From the IMG/VR virus record IMGVR_UViG_3300027320_000040, positions 1 through 28,790 of that record: a stretch of 28,790 bases of DNA; one strand, written 5' to 3'. The position numbers were made by a program, and so were the translations under genes. The notes below the pieces were generated by a model, which had not been told where the DNA came from, made no database searches, and saw only the letters and a list, made by a program, of their open reading frames with translations. This document shows positions 14,924 to 22,417 of this stretch, one piece after another. Positions within the stretch are counted from its first letter, which is position 1. Every line of letters starts with the position of its first letter. Source of the stretch: a virus.

Positions 14924-16581
14924 GCCATACCGGGGATCATTTGAGCGATTGCTGAGTCTTGCTTCACGCCACCGACCTTGCCGATGGCTGCGGCTTGACG
15001 TTCCATCTGCTCGGCCTGCGCTTGGGCTTGTGCGGCCTGCGCTCGTTGTGCGCGGGTCTGTGCGACCATTTCCTCATCCATGAGCCAACGCGCAGGCAGG
15101 CCATCGTTTCTGGCCATGTCACGGGTGATCTCGTCAAAGTCAAAGTTGTCCAGCATCTCCGGGCGAAGATTGGCAAAGGGCAGGAGCATCTCACTGGTGC
15201 GGATGAAGGCGGCATTCTCAAGCGACTTGATCGCAAGTGCGATCCGCGAGTTGTAGGAGACCTCTGGATCGGGAACCATGCCGGTCATCTGGAAAGCTTC
15301 GGGAGGAGGCGGGAACTTGCCAGCACGCGCAAGGACCGCGAAGACCCGGCGAAGGAGCGGATTGAATAGCTCAGTCGTGAGACGAGCGAATGTGGGAGAA
15401 AATTGGATGAGCTTTTCGCTCGCACGCTCGGCGACTTCGCGAGCGGTCATCTGCTTCTGTAATTGAGCGAACATCTGGAAAAGGTCCACATGGAATGCCT
15501 CATTGATCGCCTTACGCTTTTGCTCGGCCCGCTCGACGCCGATGTCGTAGCGTCCACCGGTTCCCCATTCCTTCGGGGTCGCTCCGGGGTTGTTGGGATC
15601 GAAATACGTCACGCCTCCCGCACGCAGGTCGATGTCGCCATCGAACCCAGCAGGGATGAGGATGCGCGGGAAGGCGTGAATCTCTGCCAGAGAATCGAGT
15701 TGCTTCTCAAGGAAGTTGAGTTGCTTGCATTCGGGAAGAGCGGTCCAGCTTGGCGAGTAGCCGTAGCACTCGCTGTTCTTCCATTTCAAATAGCGGGTGA
15801 CAAAGAACGGTTGCTCATCAAATCCCGACTTGAGGAAAACATGCTTGGTCGCCTTCTCCACATAGACAGAGGCGTAGGGCTTGTTGGCCCCATCACGCTT
15901 GCCATCCTCGATCTCGCCCGGTCCGCGAGGAGATATGAGGTGGATGCAGGTGAATTTCTTGTTGGAGTTGGGCTTCTCCAAATCCTTCCTCATCGCCTCG
16001 GTGAGGGCTTCGATGCCGAACTTGAGCGCGGCCTGCCGAGCCGTGACTTCGTACTCGCGGGAGAGTGTATCTACATACCCCTCGTCATCTTCAGAGATCG
16101 CAAACGATCCCATGTCGAGCTTGGTAAAATTGAGTGAGTTGTTCTTGCCACCTTCGACAAGAATCGCAGCGGTCCCGAAGCATCCTCGGTCTAGGTAGAG
16201 TTCGTGAATCTCGGTGTAGAAATTGGATCGGCTCAGTTCAGCCTGCATGACCTCGGTACAACGCTTGAACCATTGCTCGACCTCGTCCTCAGACTCCATC
16301 GACTTCGGAGGTTCTAAGCTGAACCACCGGCTTTCGAGTGGGGTCATCCAACTCAGTTGGCCATTGGCCAAGATCATGTTTGCCCGCACCGCAGTCGCGT
16401 CGAATAACTGCGACTCATCTTCCGTGGTGGGCGATGTGTTCTGCGTGAACATGCCTGCCTTGCGAGGCATCACATACTTTGCAATGTCTTCCCAGAGCGA
16501 TTCCCAAGAGGCACGCTGATGGACCAACTCAGCATGACGCTGAATGACCTTGTCGGCGAGTTCGGGATTGTTGCCGTTCAT
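14920..16581 (-). CDS. Portal protein (podovirus head-tail connector type)
   Basis: 553 residues. Visible features of podoviral portals are the N-terminal RHAELVHQRASWESLWEDIA, YVMPRK, QLFDATAVRANMILANGQLS, WMTPLESRWFSLEP; the clip/stem region YGYSPSWTALPECKQLNFLE; GTGGRYDIGVERAEQKRKAI; MTAREVAERASEKLIQFSPT with FNPLLRRVFAVLARAGKFPP; and a long Gln/Ala helical C-terminus RAQRAQAAQAQAQAEQMERQ (the barrel). It should form the 12-subunit ring through which DNA passes. The ATG at 16581 is 2 nt after an exact copy of the late motif and has no Shine-Dalgarno. Confidence 0.92.
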   Translation of the reverse strand: MNGNNPELADKVIQRHAELVHQRASWESLWEDIAKYVMPRKAGMFTQNTSPTTEDESQLFDATAVRANMILANGQLSWMTPLESRWFSLEPPKSMESEDEVEQWFKRCTEVMQAELSRSNFYTEIHELYLDRGCFGTAAILVEGGKNNSLNFTKLDMGSFAISEDDEGYVDTLSREYEVTARQAALKFGIEALTEAMRKDLEKPNSNKKFTCIHLISPRGPGEIEDGKRDGANKPYASVYVEKATKHVFLKSGFDEQPFFVTRYLKWKNSECYGYSPSWTALPECKQLNFLEKQLDSLAEIHAFPRILIPAGFDGDIDLRAGGVTYFDPNNPGATPKEWGTGGRYDIGVERAEQKRKAINEAFHVDLFQMFAQLQKQMTAREVAERASEKLIQFSPTFARLTTELFNPLLRRVFAVLARAGKFPPPPEAFQMTGMVPDPEVSYNSRIALAIKSLENAAFIRTSEMLLPFANLRPEMLDNFDFDEITRDMARNDGLPARWLMDEEMVAQTRAQRAQAAQAQAQAEQMERQAAAIGKVGGVKQDSAIAQMIPGMA

Positions 16582-16583
16582 CG

Positions 16584-16598
16584 GGTATCAGTCAAAAC
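16584..16598 (-). repeat. Late-gene motif copy before portal gene
   Basis: Exact GTTTTGACTGATACC on the coding strand. Its first base is the last base of the TAG stop of the upstream gene, and it ends 2 nt before the portal ATG, so it fills the whole intergenic gap. Confidence 0.85.
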
Positions 16599-16972
16599 TA
16601 TCCGAGAGTGGAATGATATCCTTGGTTGGATTCACCGGCTAGGATGCTCTTTCGCATGCCCTGCCTGCGTCTGGCTGCGGCGGCTTGGTCGCCGGGAGCA
16701 TTCTGATCCACTTGAGCGCCGGGGGCGGCTTTGCTCGCCTCCATCTTGCCCATTGCGAGTTGACCATTGTACTTTTGGTTCGCTGCCGCCAACTCTTGAT
16801 CCCGCATCTGTTTTTGCATCATCGCTTGCTGCGCTTGAGCACGTTCTTCCGCTGCCTTCGTTTGCGCTGCGGCTTCGGCTTTTTCGGCTGCACTTGGACC
16901 CTTTGGTCCACCTCCGAACCAAGCTAGGACGGGAGAGAGGATGGGGTTGAGAGTGTGGTCAGTGAGTCGCAT
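16598..16972 (-). CDS. Small Ala/Gln-rich helical protein before portal
   Basis: 124 residues from ATG 16972, the start preferred because upstream codons look non-coding. The N-terminus (NPILSPVLAWFGGGPKGPSA) is short and hydrophobic. The middle is a long Ala/Gln/Glu/Lys helix (AEKAEAAAQTKAAEERAQAQ ... MMQKQMRDQELAAANQKYNG), and the C-terminus is basic (AARRRQGMRKSILAGES). This layout, with P-x-x-P-x-x-x-W-F-G-G-G at the start and a coiled coil after it, recurs in small proteins beside podoviral portals. The function is unknown. Its 5' part overlaps the tail of the preceding 131-codon frame by 49 nt. Confidence 0.65.
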   Translation of the reverse strand: MRLTDHTLNPILSPVLAWFGGGPKGPSAAEKAEAAAQTKAAEERAQAQQAMMQKQMRDQELAAANQKYNGQLAMGKMEASKAAPGAQVDQNAPGDQAAAARRRQGMRKSILAGESNQGYHSTLG

Positions 16973-17319
16973 CGTGGTTTTATTTTCGAGGTTTCGTAAA
17001 TTCGGAGCGGTCGATTCCGACGACTCCATGCGACTAACGGAAGGGTGTAAGGGGCGAAATGGCAAGGATTATTTTGACTGATACCACAATATATGGTGAT
17101 CAGCCAGCAGTTCTGGCACAACCTATGGTATGTGTAGGCGGCATCGCGCCACCGTTCCTCTGTGTCGCGGATATCCACCGGGCGGGCGAGCATGAAGAAG
17201 TCTTGGGTGTTGATGACGACTCCATTCCATGCGGTGAGTTCGACCTCTTCCGCGAAGGATCGCGTCTGCGGGTAGCGCCGGTAGAGATCGAGGATTTGGA
17301 GTTCCAGTTCGCGTTTCAT
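16924..17319 (-). CDS. Small protein after terminase; C-terminal half doubtful
   Basis: 131 codons from ATG 17319, which overlaps the terminase stop as ATGA. The first 75 residues look like a real protein (LQILDLYRRYPQTRSFAEEV, ELTAWNGVVINTQDFFMLAR, WRDAAYTYHRLCQNCWLIT). The remainder (CGISQNNPCHFAPYTLPLVA, then a basic S/T-rich tail) has the character of non-coding sequence. It contains, on the opposite strand, a copy of the late motif, and it runs 49 nt into the next gene. A frameshift or a lost stop near 17090 is possible. The function is unknown. Confidence 0.55.
   Translation of the reverse strand: MKRELELQILDLYRRYPQTRSFAEEVELTAWNGVVINTQDFFMLARPVDIRDTEERWRDAAYTYHRLCQNCWLITIYCGISQNNPCHFAPYTLPLVAWSRRNRPLRIYETSKIKPRCDSLTTLSTPSSLPS
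17071..17085 (+). repeat. Inverted copy of the late-gene motif
   Basis: Plus-strand ATTTTGACTGATACC, one base from consensus, and the only copy in the opposite orientation. It lies about 100 nt upstream of the 124-residue gene, inside the doubtful end of the preceding frame. Confidence 0.65.
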
Positions 17320-18641
17320 CGCCGGACCTTTCCGAATCCCCCCCCTCGGAATCCTGCCACCACTCTGGATGCTTCGCCCCGCTCGGCCTTCCGTGGGATC
17401 GCGCTGCGATCAACCACCATGCCTCTTTTAATCGCTTGGTGAGAGAGCGAGAACGCATCGGAGTAATGGCTCGACCAGTCATGCACCGGCACATCCTTGA
17501 TCGTGACCCCATCGCGCTCCTCCTTGGCGTGGTAGGCATCGAGCGCCTCTAGTCCCTCGGCGCATCCAGACTCATTGATTGAGATGCGCGGGAACGCATC
17601 GTTGGCAAGATTGATCCCATCCCATACCGATATCTGCCTCGGCACAGGACAGACGCCGGTCAACCCGCTGCGACCGAGCGCCTCTTGCCAGAGTCCTCCG
17701 ACTTCCGCTGCGGCGTCATGCGGGATGAAGTGACCACCGTAGCCATACTGGCGATCCTTGAGCCTCGCAGCCCAGTCTGCGGGCGTAGCGCACTCATCTG
17801 AACCAGAGAGCGCCTCGATGTAATTGATGCGGTCACCGACCATCTGCCAGACCCACACCTTCTGGTTGAGCGGAGCGCCAACATCCCATGAGGTGTAGAC
17901 CGGCAGTTCCTTGAACCAGAGGATGTCGTTGGTCACTCGTTTCTCAGCGCGGGCCTTTTCAAGTGACCGCACATAGATCGCCCCCGGACGTCCCACGTTG
18001 AAACTGCATTCGTATTCTTGCTGATAGGCATTCTCGGTCGTGCCTTTTCTAATGTCATCGAGTTCGGCAGCAGGAATGATCCCCGACTCGCTCGCACGTT
18101 GCATAAGCGAGAACCACTCGCTGTCCGCGCACGCCCTGTTCCACTGCTTCCAGAAGAGATTCCTGCCCTTCGGCGTTCCAACCCATGTCGCCCATCCATT
18201 GTAGTCGGTGAGCGTAGGTCGAATGACAGAATCCCATGCCGCTGGGTCAAGGTCGGCTGCTTCGTCCATAACCACGCCATCCAAATAAATTCCGCGCATG
18301 CGCTCGAAAGCTTCGCCAGAGTAGAGGCGAATCGTAGCTTGGTTGTGGAAGGTGATCGCGAGATCGGCCTTGTTAATGACCACGCCTGGTATCTGCGAGG
18401 TGAACTGGACAAGATATTTCCACGCGATGTCCTTGGCCTGCTCGCGGGTCGGAGCCACATAGGCATATCGGAGCGGTGGCCCGCTGCGCTTATGCTGTAG
18501 CGCCTTCACGATGAGGTCTTGGATGCACACGAAGCTCTTGCCAGCGCGGCGATGCAGGACCATCACGGCCCAGCGTTGCGTTCGGTGCAGATAGCTCGCC
18601 AACTGAGGGCGAGGCACAATGGCGATGTTAATTTTGGCCAC
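17316..18641 (-). CDS. Terminase large subunit (TerL)
   Basis: 441 residues from a GTG at 18641 (overlap of 14 nt with TerS); the extension to 18668 is only a shadow of TerS. It carries the ATPase with Walker A HRRAGKS (near residue 30), a coupling AYVAPTREQAKDIAWKYL, Walker B GVVMDEAADLDP, and motif III WATWVGTPKGRNLFW. The C-terminal nuclease region starts with YTSWDVGAPLNQKVWVWQMV (Asp of the RNase H-like site) and continues with GGHFIPHDA and HDWSSHYSDAFS (late acidic residue). It packages DNA into the prohead through the portal with TerS. Shorter than T7 gp19 but normal for P27/BPP-1-like large subunits. Confidence 0.92.
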   Translation of the reverse strand: MAKINIAIVPRPQLASYLHRTQRWAVMVLHRRAGKSFVCIQDLIVKALQHKRSGPPLRYAYVAPTREQAKDIAWKYLVQFTSQIPGVVINKADLAITFHNQATIRLYSGEAFERMRGIYLDGVVMDEAADLDPAAWDSVIRPTLTDYNGWATWVGTPKGRNLFWKQWNRACADSEWFSLMQRASESGIIPAAELDDIRKGTTENAYQQEYECSFNVGRPGAIYVRSLEKARAEKRVTNDILWFKELPVYTSWDVGAPLNQKVWVWQMVGDRINYIEALSGSDECATPADWAARLKDRQYGYGGHFIPHDAAAEVGGLWQEALGRSGLTGVCPVPRQISVWDGINLANDAFPRISINESGCAEGLEALDAYHAKEERDGVTIKDVPVHDWSSHYSDAFSLSHQAIKRGMVVDRSAIPRKAERGEASRVVAGFRGGGFGKVRR

Positions 18642-18996
18642 CGATGGTGAGGTTGATTTCCAACGCACCGACGATGTCGAGCTTCTCTGGTTCGTTCCAC
18701 CCCATCGCCTTCGCCAACATCTCGCCGTATTTCGCGCACGTTGAGGATTCTGGCGGCATTTCCATGAACCGCTCGCGGAGTGTTTCGAGGTAAGTCTCTC
18801 GCTTGTAGGTCATCTTCGATTCCACCTTGGCGCGGAGTTCTTCCACTCTCTTAGTGATGTCAGCATTTTTCAGTAATTTCTCACCGCTCTGTCCTGCTCC
18901 ATTTTCGGAGTAACCGGCTTTGACATAGGCTTGCGTGATTGAGAGACCGCTCGCATAGGCTTGGCAGAACGCTTCTTGTTTGGGGTTGATCTTCAT
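18628..18996 (-). CDS. Terminase small subunit (TerS)
   Basis: 122 residues with the classic small-terminase start: PKQEAFCQAYASGLSITQAY, VKAGYSENGAGQSGEKLLKN, DITKRVEELRAKVE. The segment is an HTH region that binds the packaging site, followed by a helix and a C-terminal KYGEMLAKAMGWNEPEKLD. It matches the TerS family with PF03592-type architecture. The ATG overlaps the stop of the RusA-like gene as ATGA. A copy of the late motif lies 8 nt upstream, inside the end of that gene. Confidence 0.9.
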   Translation of the reverse strand: MKINPKQEAFCQAYASGLSITQAYVKAGYSENGAGQSGEKLLKNADITKRVEELRAKVESKMTYKRETYLETLRERFMEMPPESSTCAKYGEMLAKAMGWNEPEKLDIVGALEINLTIGGQN

Positions 18997-19427
18997 ATTT
19001 GTTGGGTATCAGTCGAAACTTGTCTTGACAAGAACGGAGTTCCCCCTTTTATAATCCCCACAGCTTCGCGTATTTCAATGGTCGTCATTTCTTGCGCTTT
19101 CGTTTTGCACTTGGCTTGGCGGAACGTGATTTCGATGGTTTCCGGGTCGTCGTCTTCGATGAGGTGAGCGTAGCGGAGTTGGTCGATGAGAGGCTTGCAG
19201 CCGCCTGCATAATTATCGGCATCGAGGAGCCGCACGGCATGGCGCGTAATGATGAGAGTAGTGCGAGGCGTGCGCGTTTTTTCTCCTTTTGGAGGAGGGT
19301 CCAGTGCTGGCCGAGCAGGCGGTTGAGGCTTGGGGTTGTGTATCCCGGCAGTTGAAGAGTGAGAGTATGATCCATCTGGGTTGGGTCTGTATCCGAGCTT
19401 TTCGAGTTGGTCATGGGTCCAGTTCAC
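18993..19427 (-). CDS. RusA-like Holliday junction resolvase, catalytic part
   Basis: 144 residues from GTG 19427 (GTGA overlap with upstream stop). Residues 55-120 carry the RusA signature: RHAVRLLDADNYAGGCKPLI (D69, D71), DQLRYAHLIEDDDPETIEI (third Asp), FRQAKC ... TTIEI. Its own N-terminus (LGYRPNPDGSYS, then Pro-rich) is not the RusA N-terminus. That lies in the -1-related frame (19277-19375), and the two frames meet at an A6 run (19277-19282). Either this ORF is a complete RusA-like protein with a variable N-terminus, or it is expressed by frameshift. It resolves junctions during phage recombination. The last 11 codons contain a copy of the late motif. Confidence 0.72.
   Translation of the reverse strand: MNWTHDQLEKLGYRPNPDGSYSHSSTAGIHNPKPQPPARPALDPPPKGEKTRTPRTTLIITRHAVRLLDADNYAGGCKPLIDQLRYAHLIEDDDPETIEITFRQAKCKTKAQEMTTIEIREAVGIIKGGTPFLSRQVSTDTQQI
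19005..19019 (-). repeat. Late-gene motif copy before TerS
   Basis: Coding-strand GTTTCGACTGATACC, one base from consensus, inside the last codons of the RusA-like gene and 8 nt before the TerS ATG. Just upstream is a 6-bp dyad CTTGTCAAGACAAG. Confidence 0.75.
19277..19375 (-). CDS. RusA-like N-terminal part in alternative frame
   Basis: From ATG 19375 this frame reads LTLQLPGYTTPSLNRLLGQH, WTLLQKEKKRA, matching the usual N-terminus of RusA-type resolvases (P-x-S-x-N-x-x-x-x-x-H-W, then K-x-K-x-R). Past the A6 run at 19277-19282 it degenerates into a Ser/Thr/Lys-rich tail, ending at 19085. A -1 slip at the A6 run joins it to the catalytic part, giving about 127 residues, close to the 120 of E. 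coli RusA. It may be a programmed frameshift, a mutation or a sequencing error. The feature ends at the proposed shift site. Confidence 0.5.
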
Positions 19428-19651
19428 TGCGCCTCCTTTTTCAGCAGATCGAGGATCGCTTTAAGCAACCTCGCTTCCTCCCTCGCATCGTCGCGCTCGC
19501 CGCAGACCTTGTTGATTGAAAGCATATGCTTGGTGGCGAGGTTGTCGCATTGCTGCCGCAAAATGTCGCGCTGGCGCTCTAAACTCTGCGCCCACCCGGT
19601 TGGCACGACATGGTTGCCTCTGGCGATGTCATCTGTTTGTGGTGTCTTCAT
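19424..19651 (-). CDS. Small coiled-coil protein, unknown function
   Basis: 75 residues. An N-terminal PVPxGW-like segment (GNHVVPTGWAQSLERQRDIL) is followed by one long heptad-like helix (ATKHMLSINKVCGERDDARE, EARLLKAILDLLKKE). The stop overlaps the next start as GTGA. It resembles small coiled-coil proteins seen in phage replication operons, but no family can be named. A structural or regulatory accessory role is possible. Confidence 0.6.
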   Translation of the reverse strand: MKTPQTDDIARGNHVVPTGWAQSLERQRDILRQQCDNLATKHMLSINKVCGERDDAREEARLLKAILDLLKKEAQ

Positions 19652-19654
19652 AAT

Positions 19655-19855
19655 TTAAAATAAAAATTCTTGGCGGCGACGAGCGGCTTCGATTTTGCGG
19701 CGTTCCGGCGTGGCTTGCCAAAAGCGTTTGCAGGCGGCGTCAATGTCGCCCTCCAGCTTGGCCCACCACCTGTCCGCCCGGTCGGAGCCGCAGGATTCTG
19801 TCCCTGCGGCCCCTTGGCATACAATCTCGCGATTAGAACGAGATTTCTTCTTCAT
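19655..19855 (-). CDS. Small basic protein, unknown function
   Basis: 66 residues from ATG 19855. The longer frame back to 20161 only shadows the SSB-like gene. It begins MKKKSRSNREIVCQGAAGTE and has Cys at 13, 22 and 42. A tryptophan-containing helix ADRWWAKLEGDIDAACKRFW is followed by a strongly basic end RRKIEAARRRQEF. It overlaps the SSB-like gene by 23 nt. No known motif; the basic C-terminus would suit nucleic acid binding. Confidence 0.5.
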   Translation of the reverse strand: MKKKSRSNREIVCQGAAGTESCGSDRADRWWAKLEGDIDAACKRFWQATPERRKIEAARRRQEFLF

Positions 19856-20300
19856 TTCGGGCGATTTTGAGGCGTTCGTTGAGGTCGGCGATGCGGTCTG
19901 GAGCAAGGGTTTCCGCAGCACCTTCCAGCGGGTTGATCCACTTGATCTTGAATCTGGCCTCGCCGTTGTATTCCTCGGCCTCCACCGTGATTTTGCACCT
20001 CTGGTTGAGGAACGGCGATTTGCCAGAGGAGAGTGAGGCGATGTCCCACTCGCGGCCAAAAGCCTCGTCAAGGGTCTTCGCCGTCCGTGTTGCCGCCTTC
20101 TCCGATAGCCAGCCCTGCCAGACGATTTCGCGCCCATGCTGGTCGCTGGCCGGATCGTCAATGAGGAGCGGGAGACGGATGAAATCCGTGCCGGTCTTCG
20201 TCTTGCCGAGCCATCCGTTGCCGGGTTGCTTCACCTTGGCAATGAATTTGCCTGCCGAGGTGACGTATTTGGTTTGTTCTGCGAGTTCGTGTGTTGTCAT
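19833..20300 (-). CDS. Putative SSB-like recombination/replication protein (DUF669-like)
   Basis: 155 residues. A strand-rich core (GKFIAKVKQPGNGWLGKTKT, TDFIRLPLLIDDP, GREIVWQGWLSEKAATRTAK) is followed by EWDIASLSSGKSPFLNQRCK, ITVEAEEYNGEARFKIKWIN and an acidic C-terminal tail (NEEEISF). The fold pattern, with KVKWIN-P and an acidic tip, is that of phage single-strand-binding-like proteins found beside RecT and helicase loader genes. ssDNA binding is inferred from this context and not proven by motif. ATGA overlap with the helicase loader. Confidence 0.6.
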   Translation of the reverse strand: MTTHELAEQTKYVTSAGKFIAKVKQPGNGWLGKTKTGTDFIRLPLLIDDPASDQHGREIVWQGWLSEKAATRTAKTLDEAFGREWDIASLSSGKSPFLNQRCKITVEAEEYNGEARFKIKWINPLEGAAETLAPDRIADLNERLKIARNEEEISF

Positions 20301-20998
20301 TTTTCTGCGTTGATGATGTTTGTAAACTCCGATAACCGCCGGAGGATCGGCTCGCCCCTGTCGGACGAGAGCATTTTTCTGATTTCACCCTTGACGGCAT
20401 TCGCCGTCCAGATGATGGGCAGTTCGTGGGAGGATCGGTGTTCCAGCAGGTCGAAGAGTTCTAGCTCCGACCGCTCGGTCATCTTCTGCTTACCGAGGTC
20501 ATCGAGGAGCAGCACTTTGGTGCGGCGGCAGCGGGCGAGCGTGTCCTCGGCCAGCGCCTTGGATTGGTTGTCATCATGCCACTGGTCGGCGCAGGCTTTA
20601 GCGAATGCCGTTGAGGTTATCCCGAAGACCCGCAGTCCGCTGAAATGCAGTCGCTTGAGCAGTATCCATGCCGCTCTGGTCTTACCGCAGCCCGCTGGGC
20701 CAATGAGGCCCATTCCAACTGGGTTATACTGCCATGCCTCGCATTCGCGCAGGAAGGCGCTTGGAATGCGTCCGATGTCGCTTTGGCGGTAGAGTGGTGG
20801 ACATAGGGCATGGAATGCCTCCTGCCGCCTCTCCTGCTCCGCTGCGGCCTGCTCCTCGCGGAGCTTCTCGGAGTGCCGAGCGAGGCAGTCCTCGCACAGC
20901 ACTCGGAGGTTCGGGAAGTAGCGCGACACGTTTTCATCTGGTAGCGGGACCGACTCGAAACATTCCTCGCTCGCACAGGGTTGGTAGGTGGTCACCAT
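20297..20998 (-). CDS. DnaC-like helicase loader ATPase with N-terminal zinc-binding motif
   Basis: 233 residues from ATG 20998 (ATGGTGA overlap with the upstream gene). The N-terminal part has Cys pairs C-A-S-E-E-C and C-E-D-C-L-A-R-H (about residues 8-13 and 34-41), likely zinc-binding. A charged helix follows. The AAA+ core has Walker A GLIGPAGCGKTRAAW, Walker B KVLLLDDLGKQ, sensor 1 LPIIWTANAVKGE and an arginine-containing IRKMLSSDRGEPILRRLSEF. It should load the host replicative helicase at the phage origin, working with the DUF1376-type initiator just upstream. No phage helicase is seen in the window, so the host helicase is the presumed partner. Confidence 0.85.
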   Translation of the reverse strand: MVTTYQPCASEECFESVPLPDENVSRYFPNLRVLCEDCLARHSEKLREEQAAAEQERRQEAFHALCPPLYRQSDIGRIPSAFLRECEAWQYNPVGMGLIGPAGCGKTRAAWILLKRLHFSGLRVFGITSTAFAKACADQWHDDNQSKALAEDTLARCRRTKVLLLDDLGKQKMTERSELELFDLLEHRSSHELPIIWTANAVKGEIRKMLSSDRGEPILRRLSEFTNIINAEK

Positions 20999-21675
20999 TG
21001 CTCGACCTCCTCGACTTTGGCTGGGGCCAATGCCGGTTCCACCTTGTTGAGCCATCCGATGACAAACATCCGGGTCTTCTTGCGTCCGGGGCGGGCGAGA
21101 AGCCATGCATCCATTTTGCGAGACTCGGCCTCGACATCGACATTCGGGTAGTGCCTCCGCATTTCAGCCCAGAACTCCTCATCGAGAAGATAGGATTTTT
21201 TCGGAGCGCCTACTTCTACTTTAGTAGAAGTATTAGAAGATGAAGATGAAGATGAAGAAGAAGGGGTTGGCTTTTGCTTAACCTCGGTGGATAAGCAAAC
21301 GCCAACCTTCGGGTTATCCTTCAAGGTTGGGTTGCCACCGAGGTGACCACACGCAGCCCGCTTATTACGAAGCTCTTCGTCCCGAATCATCCGGCGCGAA
21401 AAGATCACACCCTCCTCGTCGGTCTCGAAAACGCCAGCCTCGGCGAGTTCTGCCAGACACCCTTCCGTTTCCTGCAAGGTTAGCCCGCACATACGAGCAA
21501 GGTTGGGTGCAAGGATAACCTTATGGTTAACCTTGAGGTAACCATAGGGTGAACCTTCATGCATGAAGCAAAGGATATCCATCCAGAGTCCGCGAGCCGC
21601 CGCGCTACAGGACCGCAGCCCTGTGTCGCGCAGCCAGTCGCCGGGGTAGAATTGAAATGCTGGGCGCTTAGTCAT
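20992..21675 (-). CDS. DUF1376-type replication initiator-like protein
   Basis: 227 residues from ATG 21675 (ATGA with the methyltransferase stop). The N-terminus RPAFQFYPGDWLRDTGLRSC, SAAARGLWMDILCFMHE is the DUF1376-like winged-helix start found in phage replication proteins. Next comes a helix pair with LARMCGLTLQETEGCLAELA, GVFETDEEGVIFSRRMIRDE, then a serine run (SSSSSSSSSNTSTK at about 142-155) as a flexible hinge. The C-terminal domain (DEEFWAEMRRHYPNVDVEAE ... LNKVEP) resembles a DnaD/DnaT-like tail. The serine run comes from an AGA/GAT repeat in the DNA, prone to length change. Its role is inferred from the neighbouring helicase loader. Confidence 0.75.
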   Translation of the reverse strand: MTKRPAFQFYPGDWLRDTGLRSCSAAARGLWMDILCFMHEGSPYGYLKVNHKVILAPNLARMCGLTLQETEGCLAELAEAGVFETDEEGVIFSRRMIRDEELRNKRAACGHLGGNPTLKDNPKVGVCLSTEVKQKPTPSSSSSSSSSNTSTKVEVGAPKKSYLLDEEFWAEMRRHYPNVDVEAESRKMDAWLLARPGRKKTRMFVIGWLNKVEPALAPAKVEEVEQW

Positions 21676-22417
21676 TTCCCACCTCCAAGAATTCTCCATG
21701 CTGTTGCAGCCACAAGTGGAACTTGTCCGTTGCCAATGGCTTTAATGCGCTTTGACCTATCGGCCACATCATCCTCTCTTCTTGCCAAGAGGGGTTTAAT
21801 GTCACCCTCTCTGCCATTGAATTGGATGTTAGCCAACTCTTGCAAAGAAATCTTGCTACCCGATCCCCCTTGTATAATTTTGCGAGAGATGCCGGTTTTG
21901 ACCATGTGTCTCTGCATTCGGAGGCTACTGGGGTAGGCCAAAATCCATATCCTTTTTCTGTAGTGGTTTGCTCCAACATTATTCGCTCCAATAACTCCCC
22001 ACGATGCATCATACCCCATTTCGGCAAGGTCACCGATAACCACGGCAAGACCTCGCTCCACAAGCAACGGTGAGTTTTCCATGAATGCGTATCGAGGTCG
22101 TATTTCACCAATGATTCTAGCCATTTGTTTCCATAGACCACTTCTTTCCCCATCAATTCCTGCCCCCCCTCCTGCGCTTGATATGTCTTGGCAAGGGAAT
22201 CCTCCGCAGACAACATCGACTTTTCCTCTCCACGGAGTTCCGTCGAAGGTGCAAACATCGTCCCAGATTGGGAACTTTGGAAGGATTCCATCCCGCTGCC
22301 TTTGCAGCAGGACTTTCTGGCAATAAGGTTCAATCTCGACAGCACACACTGGGGTATGTCCGAGAAGGATGCCGCCGAGGATTCCTCCCCCTGCTCCAGC
22401 AAATAAGTGTAGCTCAT
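21668..22417 (-). CDS. W-P-T-P protein fully overlapping the methyltransferase gene
   Basis: 249 codons in a second frame of the same strand, offset by 4 nt from the methyltransferase start. Its ATG (22417) overlaps the TGA of the winged-helix gene as ATGA, so it has the better start of the two. The protein has segments I recall from a protein family commonly encoded with phage C5 methyltransferases: NKWLESLVKYDLDTHSWKTH, RCLWSEVLPWLSVTLPKWGM, YGFWPTP, and LNPSWQEERMMWPIGQSALK followed by K-F-H-L-W-L-Q-Q-H-G. Recall was not checked. The function is unknown; a partner or inhibitor of the methyltransferase is possible. Both frames appear to be real, making this a dual-coding region. Confidence 0.7.
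   Translation of the reverse strand: MSYTYLLEQGEESSAASFSDIPQCVLSRLNLIARKSCCKGSGMESFQSSQSGTMFAPSTELRGEEKSMLSAEDSLAKTYQAQEGGQELMGKEVVYGNKWLESLVKYDLDTHSWKTHRCLWSEVLPWLSVTLPKWGMMHRGELLERIMLEQTTTEKGYGFWPTPVASECRDTWSKPASLAKLYKGDRVARFLCKSWLTSNSMAERVTLNPSWQEERMMWPIGQSALKPLATDKFHLWLQQHGEFLEVGND

Noticed and set aside
19655-20161. 168-codon extension of the small basic protein
   Set aside because: The first 100 codons are Arg/Ser-rich out-of-frame reading of the SSB-like gene; only the 66 codons from 19855 look real.
21241-21275. AGA/GAT microsatellite as a separate repeat element
   Set aside because: It encodes the serine run of the DUF1376-type protein in frame and needs no other explanation.
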